DNA from: Halonotius pteroides
Lineage (GTDB): Archaea > Halobacteriota > Halobacteria > Halobacteriales > Haloferacaceae
Direction: 5' to 3'
NCBI RefSeq assembly: GCF_003605635.1
Contig: NZ_QMDW01000012.1
Span: forward strand, 1 to 64,000
Length of the DNA stretch: 64,000 nt
This document shows positions 16,159 to 25,922 of this stretch, one piece after another. The notes below the pieces were generated by a model. The model saw only the letters and a list, made by a program, of their open reading frames with translations. It had not been told where the DNA came from and did no database searches. The number at the start of each line of letters is the position of its first letter. Position 1 is the first letter of the stretch. The translations under genes and the position numbers were made by a program.

Positions 16159-16796
16159 CCGAAGTTTTCGACCTTGGCGGCATCCGGGTCGCCGCCAGCG
16201 GCGTCGATGGCGTCGGTTGCGGCGGTGACGAAGGAATCAAACCCATAGACAAACGCCTGTTCGTCGTCGGTGGTGGTGAGTGCCTCGTCGACAGCAGCAG
16301 CAAAGCTGTCGGCGTCAGTGATCGTGACGGTTGCACCAGCCGAATCGAGTGCCGACAGCCGTGGTTCGTGTACCGGGTCGGTGGCGCGATAGACGAGATG
16401 TACCGCGTTGCCGTCCTCGTGTGCGCGTTCGCCGATCCCAACGGCCGGACCGACGCCAGGGCCGCCGGCCAACACGACGACACGGGCTTCACCCTCGTAG
16501 TATTCAGCACCGAACGGGCCGCTCATCTCGATCTCGTCGCCGGCTGTCAGATCGGCGAGATGATCGCTAAACGGGCCGCTTTCGTCTGGGTCGATCTCGA
16601 CTGTGATCTCGAAGGTGCCGGCCATGTCGGGCGAGGACAGCGTATAAAACCGGGCGTAGTCCTCACCGTCGACAGTTGCCAGCAGCTTGACGAACTGTCC
16701 CGGCTGGGCGTCGAATCCCTCGGGGCTCTCAAACTCGATGGCAACCGTCTCTGGGCCGACAGCGGTCACGTCAGTGACCGGTACCGTCGCATCCAT
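16155..16796 (-). CDS. FAD-binding ferredoxin reductase-like oxidoreductase
   Basis: A 213-residue flavoprotein of the ferredoxin-NADP reductase fold. The FAD domain (1-95) has RFYTLSSPD, the RxY(S/T) flavin motif, and the nucleotide-binding part begins LAGGPGVGPAVG. It ends KVENFG. These enzymes move electrons between NAD(P)H and ferredoxin or another carrier. It is divergent from korA (205 bp between starts), whose enzyme reduces ferredoxin, so coupling is plausible though unproven. Confidence 0.8.
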   Translation of the reverse strand: MDATVPVTDVTAVGPETVAIEFESPEGFDAQPGQFVKLLATVDGEDYARFYTLSSPDMAGTFEITVEIDPDESGPFSDHLADLTAGDEIEMSGPFGAEYYEGEARVVVLAGGPGVGPAVGIGERAHEDGNAVHLVYRATDPVHEPRLSALDSAGATVTITDADSFAAAVDEALTTTDDEQAFVYGFDSFVTAATDAIDAAGGDPDAAKVENFG

Positions 16797-17001
16797 ACGT
16801 TTGCTTCGGGAGCGACGGCAAAGGCTCTTTGCTCCCGGTGGAGCCGCACGCAACGCGGTGATATTACCGATGAAAGCAAAAACAGTTGAAAACAGTCGCT
16901 TCGTTTGTCCATCGCCGGACAGAACTGGGGGATGCTGGCGGTTCGGCGGGTGGTGTTCCAGAAGGCTTTTGATTTGTGGTGAAGTAGGTCGACCACTACC
17001 A

Positions 17002-18765
17002 ATGCCTGCGGATTTCAACTGGGCTGTCGGCGGCGAGGCCGGCGACGGCATCGACTCCACGGGGAAGATCTTCGCTCAGGCACTCTCGCGGGCCGGCCGC
17101 CACGTGTTCACCTCGAAGGATTTCGCCTCACGTATCCGCGGCGGATACACAGCATACAAGATCCGCACGTCGGTCGACCGGGTGCAGAGTGTCGTCAACC
17201 GCCTCGACGTGCTGATCGCGTTGACGCCGCGAACCATCGAGGAGAATCTTGATGAACTCCATGATGGCTCAGTCATCATCTACGACGGCGAGCGCACCAC
17301 AATGGAGGACGCGCCGATCCCCGAGGATGTCGTCGGCCTTGACGTGCCGTTGAAACGGCTCGCCGAGGAGGCCGGCGGCGCGATCATGCGAAACGTCGTC
17401 GCTCTCGGGGCGGCCTGTGCGGTCACCGACTTTCCGATCGAGAACCTCGACAGCGCGCTCGAAAAACGGTTCGGTGCGAAAGGCCAGAAGCTCGTCGAGA
17501 ACAACAAGGACGCCGCCCGGAAAGGCAAAGCCCACGTTGAGGACACCGACGACCACGAGTTTAAGTACGATCTCGAAACGACCGACAACGACTACGTCCT
17601 ACTGAACGGCGACGAGGCCATCGGGATGGGGGCGATCGCCGCCGGCTGTCGCTACTACGCCGGCTATCCGATCACACCCGCGACCGACGTGATGGAGTAT
17701 CTGAAGGGCCGCATCGAGGGGTACGGCGGTCACGTCGTCCAGGCCGAAGACGAGCTCTCGGCGATCAATATGGCACTCGGAGCCGCACGAGCGGGCGCGA
17801 GAGCGATGACCGCAACCTCCGGGCCGGGGATCGACCTCATGGCCGAAACCTTCGGCCTCGTCGCAACGACAGAAACCCCACTGGTGATCGCCAACATCAT
17901 GCGCTCCGGGCCATCGACCGGGATGCCGACCAAGCAGGAACAGGGCGACCTCAACGCGATGCTTCACGGCGGTCACGGCGAGATTCCGCGCTTTGTCCTC
18001 GCGCCGACAACGATCGACGAGTGCTTCTGGAAGACCGTCGAGGCGTTCAATCTTGCCGAAAAGTATCAGTTGCCGGTGTATCTCACGGGCGATCTCTCCT
18101 TGGCAGTGACCGAGCAGACGTTCGAACCCGACGCCTTCGATATGGACGAAGTTGAGATCGACCGTGGAAAACTCGTCGACGAGGAGAACCTCGCGGAGTG
18201 GCAAAACGAGAAGGGCCAGTTCCAGCCACACGCACTTGCCGACGATGGGGTCAGCCCACGGGCAGTTCCCGGCACCGACGACGGCGCGCATATGACGACC
18301 GGGCTCGAACACGACGAACTCGGCCGCCGAACGGAGGACACCGAGATGCGGGTCAAACAGGTCGACAAACGCGACCGAAAGGTCGAAACGGCAAAACAGC
18401 GCGAGAGCTGGCAACCCCGAGAGTTTGGCGACGCCGAGGCCGACACACTGATTCTCTCGTGGGGGTCGAACGAGGGCGCGATGGTCGAGGCCATCGAGAT
18501 GCTCGCAGACGACGGGATCGACGTGCGGTTTATTTCGGTGCCGTACATCTTCCCGCGGCCCGAGCTAGATGACGCCATCGACGCCGCCGAGGACATACTC
18601 GTCGTCGAGTGTAACAGTACCGGCCAGTTCGCCGACCTGATCGAACACGACGCACTCGTCCGGGTCAACCGCATCAACAAGTACAATGGCGTCCGCTTTA
18701 CCGCGGACGAACTCGCCGACAGAATCAGCGGGGCACTTACCGAGGCCCCGGAGGTACCACAATGA
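17002..18765 (+). CDS. korA: 2-oxoacid:ferredoxin oxidoreductase, gamma-alpha fusion subunit
   Basis: A 587-residue subunit in which the gamma domain (about 1-185; GGEAGDGIDSTGKIFAQAL, SRIRGGYTAYKIRTS) is fused to the alpha domain (about 200-587; GYPITPATDVMEYL, AEDELSAINMALGAA). Together with KorB it converts a 2-oxoacid plus CoA to acyl-CoA, CO2 and reduced ferredoxin, replacing the NAD-dependent dehydrogenase complexes. The N-terminus matches the haloarchaeal 2-oxoglutarate enzyme better than the pyruvate one. The ATG at 17002 is preceded by sequence unlike the family. It overlaps korB by ATGA. Confidence 0.92.
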   Translation: MPADFNWAVGGEAGDGIDSTGKIFAQALSRAGRHVFTSKDFASRIRGGYTAYKIRTSVDRVQSVVNRLDVLIALTPRTIEENLDELHDGSVIIYDGERTTMEDAPIPEDVVGLDVPLKRLAEEAGGAIMRNVVALGAACAVTDFPIENLDSALEKRFGAKGQKLVENNKDAARKGKAHVEDTDDHEFKYDLETTDNDYVLLNGDEAIGMGAIAAGCRYYAGYPITPATDVMEYLKGRIEGYGGHVVQAEDELSAINMALGAARAGARAMTATSGPGIDLMAETFGLVATTETPLVIANIMRSGPSTGMPTKQEQGDLNAMLHGGHGEIPRFVLAPTTIDECFWKTVEAFNLAEKYQLPVYLTGDLSLAVTEQTFEPDAFDMDEVEIDRGKLVDEENLAEWQNEKGQFQPHALADDGVSPRAVPGTDDGAHMTTGLEHDELGRRTEDTEMRVKQVDKRDRKVETAKQRESWQPREFGDAEADTLILSWGSNEGAMVEAIEMLADDGIDVRFISVPYIFPRPELDDAIDAAEDILVVECNSTGQFADLIEHDALVRVNRINKYNGVRFTADELADRISGALTEAPEVPQ

Positions 18766-19625
18766 GCTCAGACGTACGATTTACCGACTTCAAATCCGAC
18801 AAACAACCGACCTGGTGTCCCGGCTGCGGTGACTTCGGGACGATGAACGGGATGATGAAAGCACTCGCCAACACCGGCAACGACCCTGACAACACCTTCG
18901 TCGTCGCCGGTATCGGCTGTTCCGGCAAGATCGGAACCTACATGCACAGCTACGCCCTGCACGGCGTCCACGGCCGCGCGCTCCCGCTTGCGGCAGGCGT
19001 CAAGATGGCCAACCCCGAGCTGGAGGTGATGGCCGCCGGCGGCGACGGGGACGGCTACTCGATCGGTGTGGGCCACTTCATCCATGCCGTCCGCCGGAAC
19101 GTCGATATGTCCTACATCGTCATGGACAACCGAATCTACGGGCTGACGAAGGGCCAAGCCTCACCCACCTCACGTGAGGACTTCGAAACGTCGACGACAC
19201 CCGAGGGGCCGAAACAGCCGCCCGTGAACCCGCTCGCGCTCGCGCTGTCGGCGGGGGCGACGTTTATCGCCCAGTCATTTTCGTCGGATGCGATGCGACA
19301 CACCGAGATCGTCCAGGAGGCCGTCGAACACGACGGCTTCGGCTTTGTCAACGTCTTCAGCCCGTGTGTGACGTTCAACGACGTCGACACCTACGACTAC
19401 TTCCGCGACGAACTGGTCGATGTCGGCGAAACCGATCACGATCCAACTGATCTTGAGGCGGCCCAAGACGTGATTCTCGACCCCGAAAAGGAGTATCAGG
19501 GCGTGCTCTATCAGAACGAGCAGGCCAACGCCTACGGCGCGGAACACGGGCTGAGCGAGAATATGGCCGAGATCCCTGACGGCGCGCCCGAGGACGCGAC
19601 TGATCTGGTGCGGGAATTCTACTGA
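18762..19625 (+). CDS. korB: 2-oxoacid:ferredoxin oxidoreductase, beta subunit
   Basis: A 287-residue thiamine-diphosphate subunit. It has WCPGCGDFG and a third cysteine in GIGCSGKIG (probable 4Fe-4S ligands), the TPP motif GGDGDGYSIG...N (about 86-115), and MDNRIYGLTKGQASPT. A later cysteine lies in FSPCVTFND. It is coupled to korA by a 4-bp overlap. The pair is most likely the 2-oxoglutarate:ferredoxin oxidoreductase of the TCA cycle; pyruvate specificity cannot be excluded from sequence alone. Confidence 0.92.
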   Translation: MSSDVRFTDFKSDKQPTWCPGCGDFGTMNGMMKALANTGNDPDNTFVVAGIGCSGKIGTYMHSYALHGVHGRALPLAAGVKMANPELEVMAAGGDGDGYSIGVGHFIHAVRRNVDMSYIVMDNRIYGLTKGQASPTSREDFETSTTPEGPKQPPVNPLALALSAGATFIAQSFSSDAMRHTEIVQEAVEHDGFGFVNVFSPCVTFNDVDTYDYFRDELVDVGETDHDPTDLEAAQDVILDPEKEYQGVLYQNEQANAYGAEHGLSENMAEIPDGAPEDATDLVREFY

Positions 19626-19688
19626 GTCGACACCGAACTGCTGAGGAGGTTGGCTGCCGGCTGCGGGTGTTTCGCTCAGCCGCCGATC

Positions 19689-20378
19689 TTACTGTGTTTG
19701 ATTCGTTGTTTCAGGCGGTTCGACCGGATGCTGGAGTGATTCAAACAGCGCGTGCATCGTCGCGGCGTCAACCAGTGCCTGTGGCTGGAAGCCCAACGTG
19801 AAGATGACATCCGACCCCCCGTCGCCGTACTCGTGGGTCGTCGACAGCAGATAGAGTCGGATCGGCACGCCGCCGTCGCTGCTGAGTTCGCTTGGCACTT
19901 CACCACCGCCACCGGTTTCGAGAACCCCGGTGAACTCCTCGATCGTTCGGGCCTCCCCGAAGATCGACAGCTCAGTCTCACCGGCGGCTTCGAGCTCCTG
20001 GATTGACGCGCCGCCGCCAAGTTCCTCCAGCAGCCGGGTGATAAGCTCGCTCCCGCTGAGTTGAGCTAAGGGGTTCAGCGACTGGCCGGCAAGTGTGACA
20101 GCCGGCGTGCTCAACACGACACACGGCCCAGTGTCTGACTGATAGCCCGTCGTCCACGTGGTAATGCCGACCTCACGGGATTCACCGGCGACCTCAACGG
20201 TTTCGGTGATCGCAAACACCGACGGCCCCGCAGTGTCGTACCCTTCGGTGGCGGCAACCTCGGGATCGAGCGTTGCCGGTGCAGCCGTATACTCCAAATC
20301 GCCCGTGAGCCCGGAACAGCCGGCCAGCCCGGCAACGCCAACAGTACCTATCGCTGTGATGACCTGTCGTCGATACAT
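19689..20378 (-). CDS. DUF6517 lipoprotein
   Basis: A 229-residue exported protein. The N-terminus (YRRQVITAIGTVGVAGLAGCSG) has a twin arginine followed by a hydrophobic stretch and a lipobox with Cys22, so it is probably Tat-exported and lipid-anchored. The mature part fits the haloarchaeal DUF6517 family (TWTTGYQ and VVLSTPAVTLAGQSLNPLA). The start MYRRQ at 20378 gives a clean signal peptide; an upstream ATG adds an unlike leader. It is divergent from the reductase gene at 20480. Function is unknown. Confidence 0.8.
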   Translation of the reverse strand: MYRRQVITAIGTVGVAGLAGCSGLTGDLEYTAAPATLDPEVAATEGYDTAGPSVFAITETVEVAGESREVGITTWTTGYQSDTGPCVVLSTPAVTLAGQSLNPLAQLSGSELITRLLEELGGGASIQELEAAGETELSIFGEARTIEEFTGVLETGGGGEVPSELSSDGGVPIRLYLLSTTHEYGDGGSDVIFTLGFQPQALVDAATMHALFESLQHPVEPPETTNQTQ

Positions 20379-20479
20379 ATCACTGCCCAACAGGTCAGTC
20401 TGCTTCACCGTTTCGGTGCAGGCCATCGGTGACATCGTAGATAACGGGCTTTTTTATCCGCCACAGCAATAGGATGTGT

Positions 20480-21853
20480 ATGTCATCCGACGCCTACGAT
20501 ATCGTGATTGTCGGCGGCGGTACCGCCGGGGCCTTCGCCGCGGCGACCGCCGCCACCGACGGCCTCGATGTCGTGATCATAGAACGAAAATCCGAGGCCG
20601 ACGCCGGTCATATCGCCTGCGGCGACGCCATCAAGGGGAAAAGTACGTTCCCCGACGTGATCGATCTTGACTATCTTAAAGATGAGTCGTTTACCAACCG
20701 CGAGATCAGCCGGGCGGTGTTCGAAAACCCCGCTGACGGCGAGGATATCGAGATCGAGTTCGGTGAACCGGGCGCGGTGCTCGACCGGAAACGCTACGGC
20801 GAAGTTCTCTTGGAGGAAGCCGCCCGCGTCGGCAGCGAGATCCACTACGACACCGTTGTCCAGGATGTCACACAGGCCGCCGACGGTACCGTCACCGGCG
20901 TCGTCGGCACTCACAATGGTGAGCCCGTTAGCTACGACGCCGAAGTTGTCATCGACGCTGCCGGCGCGCTGTCGATCCTCCAAGAGAAAACCGACTTCGA
21001 CGGGAGCTACTTCGATACCAACGTTCGGTACTCACAGTTCTGTTCGGCCTACCGCGAGGTCATCGATGTCGAGGAGCCCGTCGAGTGGAACGACGCCATC
21101 GTGTTTAAGCCGACAAAGGAGCTCGGCTATCTCTGGTATTTCCCACGGACGGCGACGGAGATCAACGCCGGCCTGGGGTTTCAGATGGATCAGCCGGAGA
21201 TGCAGATGGTGCCGGAACTCAAGCGGGCTGTCGAGGATCGTCCGGATCTAATCGAGCCGACCGTCCAGGATAAGCTGGGAGCCGCGTTGCCAACCCGCCG
21301 GCCGTACGACTCGGCGGTCACTGACGGCTACATGGCGGTCGGCGACGCCGCCGGCCACGTCAATCCGACAACCGGTGGCGGCATCCCCGGGGCGGCGAAA
21401 TCGGCCTACTGGGCGACCAAACAGGCGATCGGGGCGATCGCCGACGGCGACGTGAGCGAGGCCAATCTCTGGGAGTACAACCGCAAGGTGATGACCGGAT
21501 TTGGCAAACATTTTGCGGCTATCGACCTCTACAATATTTGGGGAACAACAAGCAGCGTCCAAGAGATCACCGAGATGGTGTCGTCGGTGCCGGGCCAACA
21601 CCTCGCCGACGCCTTAGCCGGCACCGGCACCGCATCGATGCCGCTGTCACTGAAGCTGCGAACGCTCGCTGATACCTTCGGCCACTGGGGTGAACTCATG
21701 GAGCTCGCCAAGGTTCGCTCGAAGGCATCGGAGCTCTCCGAGCACTACGCGCGGTACCCAGCAAGTCCTGAAGGGTTCCCAGCGTGGCAGTCGGTTCGAG
21801 ACGGGATCATGGATGAGCTCTACGAGATCACCGGCGCCGAGCCGAAATACTGA
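20480..21853 (+). CDS. Geranylgeranyl reductase family flavoprotein
   Basis: A 457-residue FAD enzyme with an N-terminal Rossmann motif (IVGGGTAGAFAA), a second FAD motif GYMAVGDAAGHVNPTTGGG (about 281-299) and family features such as ERKSEADAGHIACGDAIKG and RYGEVLLEEAA. In archaea this family reduces the geranylgeranyl chains of ether lipids; haloarchaea have several paralogues, some acting on menaquinone. The start MSSDAYD at 20480 is chosen over an ATG two codons upstream. Which isoprenoid it saturates is not clear. Confidence 0.85.
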   Translation: MSSDAYDIVIVGGGTAGAFAAATAATDGLDVVIIERKSEADAGHIACGDAIKGKSTFPDVIDLDYLKDESFTNREISRAVFENPADGEDIEIEFGEPGAVLDRKRYGEVLLEEAARVGSEIHYDTVVQDVTQAADGTVTGVVGTHNGEPVSYDAEVVIDAAGALSILQEKTDFDGSYFDTNVRYSQFCSAYREVIDVEEPVEWNDAIVFKPTKELGYLWYFPRTATEINAGLGFQMDQPEMQMVPELKRAVEDRPDLIEPTVQDKLGAALPTRRPYDSAVTDGYMAVGDAAGHVNPTTGGGIPGAAKSAYWATKQAIGAIADGDVSEANLWEYNRKVMTGFGKHFAAIDLYNIWGTTSSVQEITEMVSSVPGQHLADALAGTGTASMPLSLKLRTLADTFGHWGELMELAKVRSKASELSEHYARYPASPEGFPAWQSVRDGIMDELYEITGAEPKY

Positions 21854-21924
21854 GCTATCAGGCTGGCTGACAGGAATCGCGGCTGACCACAACCCCTTTT
21901 CGGCGACAGGACAACATCTCGACG

Positions 21925-22764
21925 ATGGCACAAAATGAACTCCCCGTGAGCGACGACTGTCCGATCGCCAACGAGATGCCGATGGTAGGGCTCGGCACAT
22001 GGAAAAACAGCGATCCCGAGGCCTGCGCCGACTCGGTTGCGACCGCCCTCAACACCGGCTATCGGCATATCGACACCGCCCAAGCCTACGACAACGAGGC
22101 CGCCGTCGGCAACGGGCTCGAACAGGCCACCGTCGACCGCGAGGAGATCTTCCTCGCGACCAAGATCTGGATTGACAACCTCTCGTACGACGATGTGTTG
22201 GAAACCGCCGAGGCAAGTCTCGATCGCCTCGGCGTCGACAGCGTCGACCTTTTATACGTCCACTGGCCGTCCCGAACCTACGACGCCGAGGATACCCTCG
22301 CCGCGTTCAACGAACTCTACGAGCAAGGCAAGATTGACCGGATCGGTGTTAGCAACTTCGAGCCCGAACAGCTCGCCGAAGCCATCGAGCTCTCCGACGC
22401 CCCGATCTTCGCCAACCAGATCGAGATTCATCCCCTGCTCCAACAGCAAGAACTACGGGAGGTCTGTGCCGATCACGACGTTGAGCTCGTCGCCTACTCC
22501 CCGCTGGCTCGCGGCGAGGTGTTCGATACCCCCGAGATCGAATCGATCGCCGACGACCACGGCGTGAGTCCGGCCCAGATCAGCCTCGCGTGGCTACGCC
22601 ACCACGGGATCACGGCGATCCCGAAGGCAACGAGCGGAGAACACATCCGCGACAACTGGGCGTCGCTGTCGGTGTCGCTGTCAGATGCGGAGGTCGAAAC
22701 GATCGACGGCATCGACACCACCGACCGGCGAGTCGACCCCGACTTTGGCCCGTGGAACAACTAA
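21925..22764 (+). CDS. Aldo/keto reductase
   Basis: A 279-residue NADPH-dependent aldo/keto reductase with GYRHIDTAQAYDNEAAVG (catalytic Asp and Tyr), ATKIW (Lys), VHWP (His) and the cofactor-loop part IPKATSGEHIRDN. It is closest to the xylose/2,5-diketogluconate reductase type. Natural substrate is unknown. It follows the reductase by 71 bp and could have its own promoter. Confidence 0.9.
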   Translation: MAQNELPVSDDCPIANEMPMVGLGTWKNSDPEACADSVATALNTGYRHIDTAQAYDNEAAVGNGLEQATVDREEIFLATKIWIDNLSYDDVLETAEASLDRLGVDSVDLLYVHWPSRTYDAEDTLAAFNELYEQGKIDRIGVSNFEPEQLAEAIELSDAPIFANQIEIHPLLQQQELREVCADHDVELVAYSPLARGEVFDTPEIESIADDHGVSPAQISLAWLRHHGITAIPKATSGEHIRDNWASLSVSLSDAEVETIDGIDTTDRRVDPDFGPWNN

Positions 22765-22808
22765 CAGGAACACAACCTTCACATACTCCCGCGGGCCAGT
22801 AGGTAGCA

Positions 22809-23570
22809 ATGGCACAGCGGTCACCCGGGTTGATCGGCGCGATCCGCATCGACCTCCTGCGACTCCACGAGACATGGATGGAGGTCGTCTTCCCGCGTCA
22901 ACTTGATCCTGGACACGTTCTTGGGAAGTGGAAGCCGGAGACCGGCGTCCAGACGGCTGGCTACTACTTCTGGGCGGCTGTCGGCCTGCCGCTGGTGTTG
23001 ATCGGCTACCCGCTGTTGTTGGTCGGCTACGGAACGCGATTTTATGCAGTCAAACTCGACAGCGCGGCCACCCGACTCGGCATTCTCGGCGCGGTATTGG
23101 TCTCAGTCGTTGTCTGGGGCGTACTCTCGGCGGTTGCGAGCTATCAGTTCGGGACTGTCGGTACAGTCAGTCTCAACGCCGAAGGGTTCCTTGCGGTCGT
23201 CGCCGCCAGTGTCGTGGCGACAGTCTCGGCGGTATTAGCGGTGTTGTTCAGCCGTGTTGGTGGGCGCGGAACGAGCGTCCTGTTGGCCTACCCGGCTGCA
23301 ATGACCGCGTTGTTTCTCCCGCCGGTCGTCGCCGCGCTGTTCGTTGAGACGCTACAGCAAACCATCTTCCCGGCCAGCGAGCAGCTTGCGATCACGATCC
23401 TCGATGAAATCCTGTTTGTCGGCGGACTCAACGAGATCATCCGCGAACGCTTCACGCTTGAGGGCACCGGCTACGTGCTGATGTGGCTCTCGCTGTCGGT
23501 GCCGTTGGGGTGGTTCCTCGGTGGACTGGTGGCGTTTGCTAACATCATCCGCCCAAAAGACGGGTCATAA
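22809..23570 (+). CDS. Haloarchaeal multi-span membrane protein
   Basis: A 253-residue integral membrane protein with about five transmembrane segments (around 50-72, 88-108, 120-142, 155-176 and 218-242) and a soluble N-terminal part (RIDLLRLHETWMEVVFPRQLDPGHVLGKW, split by charged residues). It does not match a transporter family that I know. It starts 44 bp after the aldo/keto reductase on the same strand. Confidence 0.65.
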   Translation: MAQRSPGLIGAIRIDLLRLHETWMEVVFPRQLDPGHVLGKWKPETGVQTAGYYFWAAVGLPLVLIGYPLLLVGYGTRFYAVKLDSAATRLGILGAVLVSVVVWGVLSAVASYQFGTVGTVSLNAEGFLAVVAASVVATVSAVLAVLFSRVGGRGTSVLLAYPAAMTALFLPPVVAALFVETLQQTIFPASEQLAITILDEILFVGGLNEIIRERFTLEGTGYVLMWLSLSVPLGWFLGGLVAFANIIRPKDGS

Positions 23571-23617
23571 GCGGTCGGCTCCGCTACGTTTAGGCCGTCG
23601 GACTCCATACCGAAGAT

Positions 23618-23812
23618 ATGGAGTTTACGACCGGAACCACCGCTGGACTGTTCGTTGCTATCGTCGCCCTCGGCGTGGGCGGACTGATCGCCGCACCGAT
23701 CCCGATGGCCCCATCAACGATCATGATGATGGTACTGCCGTCGATGGCTGTGTTTGGCGTTATTACCCTCGCTATCGGCGTCAAACACGGTGCGTATCGC
23801 GCAACCAACTGA
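23618..23812 (+). CDS. Small two-helix membrane protein
   Basis: A 64-residue protein with two hydrophobic helices (AGLFVAIVALGVGGLIAAPI and MMMVLPSMAVFGVITLAIGV) and little else. It resembles the small haloarchaeal membrane proteins of the DUF7333 type. Its stop codon is directly against the stop of the convergent DUF373 gene. A TTTAGG box at 23589 lies about 29 bp before the ATG, fitting a leaderless transcript. Confidence 0.65.
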   Translation: MEFTTGTTAGLFVAIVALGVGGLIAAPIPMAPSTIMMMVLPSMAVFGVITLAIGVKHGAYRATN

Positions 23813-24901
23813 TCACTCGCTTACCGGGTCGGTCGGCTGTGTCGCAAGCGCGGTCGCCAGCGTGACCCCAAGGAGGCTCACGAGTATCCCGCTGGCAACG
23901 AAGACGGCGAGTCGCTGGATCGGCGACAGCCCAACCGACCCGACAACGAACTCAACGGTCAGCAGATAGCCGGTGAACCCGCGGGCAATGACCCCAATCG
24001 CCAGCAGCCCTGCTGGCAGGCTCAACATCGCTGTTGGTAGCGGCTCATCGGCGATCCGACGGTCAAGCAGCCGGCCGGTGGCAGCGGTGACAGCCGCACC
24101 CGTCAGCCACGGGCTGCTGCTGTGAAGGAAAGTAGCAGCCACGATCGGAGCCAACGAGTCCGGCAGGGGTGTCACCGCAATGCCACCCGAAACCAAGCCA
24201 ACAATCGTCAACCCAGCCGCGGTCACATACGTGACAAGCGAGACTTGCCCGGAGTACAGTAGTTCTCGGCTCACCTTCGGGAAGCGACCGACGTATTCGT
24301 CGATCCCCAATCCCTTATACAGCACCGCACCGCCGAGAACCGCCGCCAGCCCAGCAAGCGCGACCGCAGGCGAAAACCACAACAGAAGTGCTGGCAGCAA
24401 CAACAGACTGATACCCAGCGGCACCAACACCGTCGTTCGTAACTCCTCGTCGGCAAGAAACTGTTTGAGCAGGTAGTACGTCGACTCGATATCCCGGGCC
24501 TGTCGAACAACTACGCGGTCGACGCCATCGACCTGCAGTCGACTTTCGATCACCGGCAGGAGTCGCTCGTCGTCGGTCGTCCCCGTCACGACAACCGTCG
24601 CCGTCAGATCGTAGTCGGCGGCGAGGTCGTCGATCTGGTCGGCCACCGCGCGGTCAGGGGCAGTCGTCCCCGGTGGGGAAGCCGACACCACCGCTACCAT
24701 CGCGTCGGTGCCAGCATCGTTGAGGTCGCGGGTCACACGGAGGGCTTCCAGCAGACAGTTGACCGTCGTCGCCTCAGGGTCAGCCAGCCCAACATCGGTC
24801 ACCAGCGACCGCACCGCCTCCCAGCCGACAACCGGCGGGGTCACCCCCGTTGCTGTCGTCACGGTGCTGTCCCGGTCGAGACAACAGACCAGCGTCGTCA
24901 C
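23813..24901 (-). CDS. DUF373 family membrane protein
   Basis: A 362-residue protein: a soluble N-terminal domain (1-150; LVCCLDRDSTVT, then NCLLEALRVTRDLNDAGTDA) that fits DUF373, followed by about six transmembrane helices. The N-terminal part has an alpha/beta, nucleotide-binding-like pattern ending VVVRQARDIESTYYLLKQFL. DUF373 proteins are archaeal and unassigned. A sensor or enzyme on the cytoplasmic face of the membrane is possible. Confidence 0.8.
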   Translation of the reverse strand: MTTLVCCLDRDSTVTTATGVTPPVVGWEAVRSLVTDVGLADPEATTVNCLLEALRVTRDLNDAGTDAMVAVVSASPPGTTAPDRAVADQIDDLAADYDLTATVVVTGTTDDERLLPVIESRLQVDGVDRVVVRQARDIESTYYLLKQFLADEELRTTVLVPLGISLLLLPALLLWFSPAVALAGLAAVLGGAVLYKGLGIDEYVGRFPKVSRELLYSGQVSLVTYVTAAGLTIVGLVSGGIAVTPLPDSLAPIVAATFLHSSSPWLTGAAVTAATGRLLDRRIADEPLPTAMLSLPAGLLAIGVIARGFTGYLLTVEFVVGSVGLSPIQRLAVFVASGILVSLLGVTLATALATQPTDPVSE

Positions 24902-25010
24902 AGCCGATCCAAACAGGCGGGCGGCTAAAAAGCCAGTCGGTCGCCGCGGCTCGCGGTGGCGTGGCTACGGGAGTTGGCACAAACAAAAACAGATCCGCCA
25001 CGTCTCCGAC

Positions 25011-25922
25011 TTAGAGCAGCCCTGTCTTCTGGAGCTTCATCAGATCCTCGGTTTCGAGGGTTTCGCCTTCCTTGAACTTCTGGTAGATATCCTCGGCTTC
25101 CTGCTTTTCTTCTTCCATCTTCTCTTGGCGCTCGTCTTTGCGCTCTTCTTCTTCCTCTTTGTCCAGCTCGCGGAGGCGTTTCTGGACGCTGACGAAGTCC
25201 TCGTGGTGGCGGTCGGCGGCCTCTTGGGCCTCGACGAACAGCTCGTGCATCTCGTCGGCCTCGTCGCGCACCTCGTCGGCCTCGCGGTAGGCCTCGATCA
25301 TCTGGTTGTGGTGCTCTTGGGCCTTGTCGGCAAGCTCCGTAACCTTCTGGTGGTGCTGGGAGGCTTCGGAGCGAACTTCCTCGGCTTCCTCGACGAGGTC
25401 GTCGAGTTCACCGCTGTCGTCGACCTTTGCTTTCTTTTCGGCGAGTTCCTCGCGTTTGGCCTCGATCTTCTCGATGAGCTCCTGTTCGTCCTCCGAGGAC
25501 AACACCTCGGTCTGCTGTTGGAACTCCAGATCCTCGATCTCGGATTCGAGCTCCTCGATGGATTTCCCCTCGTCGAGTTCGAGATCCTCCTTCATCTCCT
25601 CGACTTCGTCGAAGAGTTCGTTGGCCTCGGCGTTGAGCTCGTTGCGTTTGTCCTTGTGCTCTTGGACTTCCTCGTTGAGCTCGTCGCGTTTTTCGCGGTG
25701 GTCTTGGGCCTCGTCGACTTTTTCGCGTGTTTTGGCGTTGAGCTCGTCGCGCTTGTCGGCGCGCTCGGATGCCATCTGGTTGAGCTCGTTGCGTCGGTCG
25801 CGGAGCTGCCCAGCGAGTTTGATCAGTTTGCCTTTCGAGCCGTTTTCGAGTCGTTCGTCTGTCAGCTCGACGTTGTCCGCGTCGTCAAGCGTGTCGATGT
25901 CGTATTCAGTTACTACACTCAT
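25011..25922 (-). CDS. Long coiled-coil protein
   Basis: A 303-residue protein that is almost entirely coiled coil, from about residue 30 to 285, with highly charged heptads (RDELNAKTREKVDEAQDHRE type). Its ends are conserved-looking: N-terminal TEYDIDTLDDADNVELTDE and C-terminal YQKFKEGETLETEDLMKLQK, the latter common to a haloarchaeal/archaeal family. The start is the ATG at 25922. It lacks a membrane segment or nucleotide motif. A structural or ribosome/RNA-associated role has been proposed for similar proteins, but I see no direct evidence here. Confidence 0.75.
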   Translation of the reverse strand: MSVVTEYDIDTLDDADNVELTDERLENGSKGKLIKLAGQLRDRRNELNQMASERADKRDELNAKTREKVDEAQDHREKRDELNEEVQEHKDKRNELNAEANELFDEVEEMKEDLELDEGKSIEELESEIEDLEFQQQTEVLSSEDEQELIEKIEAKREELAEKKAKVDDSGELDDLVEEAEEVRSEASQHHQKVTELADKAQEHHNQMIEAYREADEVRDEADEMHELFVEAQEAADRHHEDFVSVQKRLRELDKEEEEERKDERQEKMEEEKQEAEDIYQKFKEGETLETEDLMKLQKTGLL

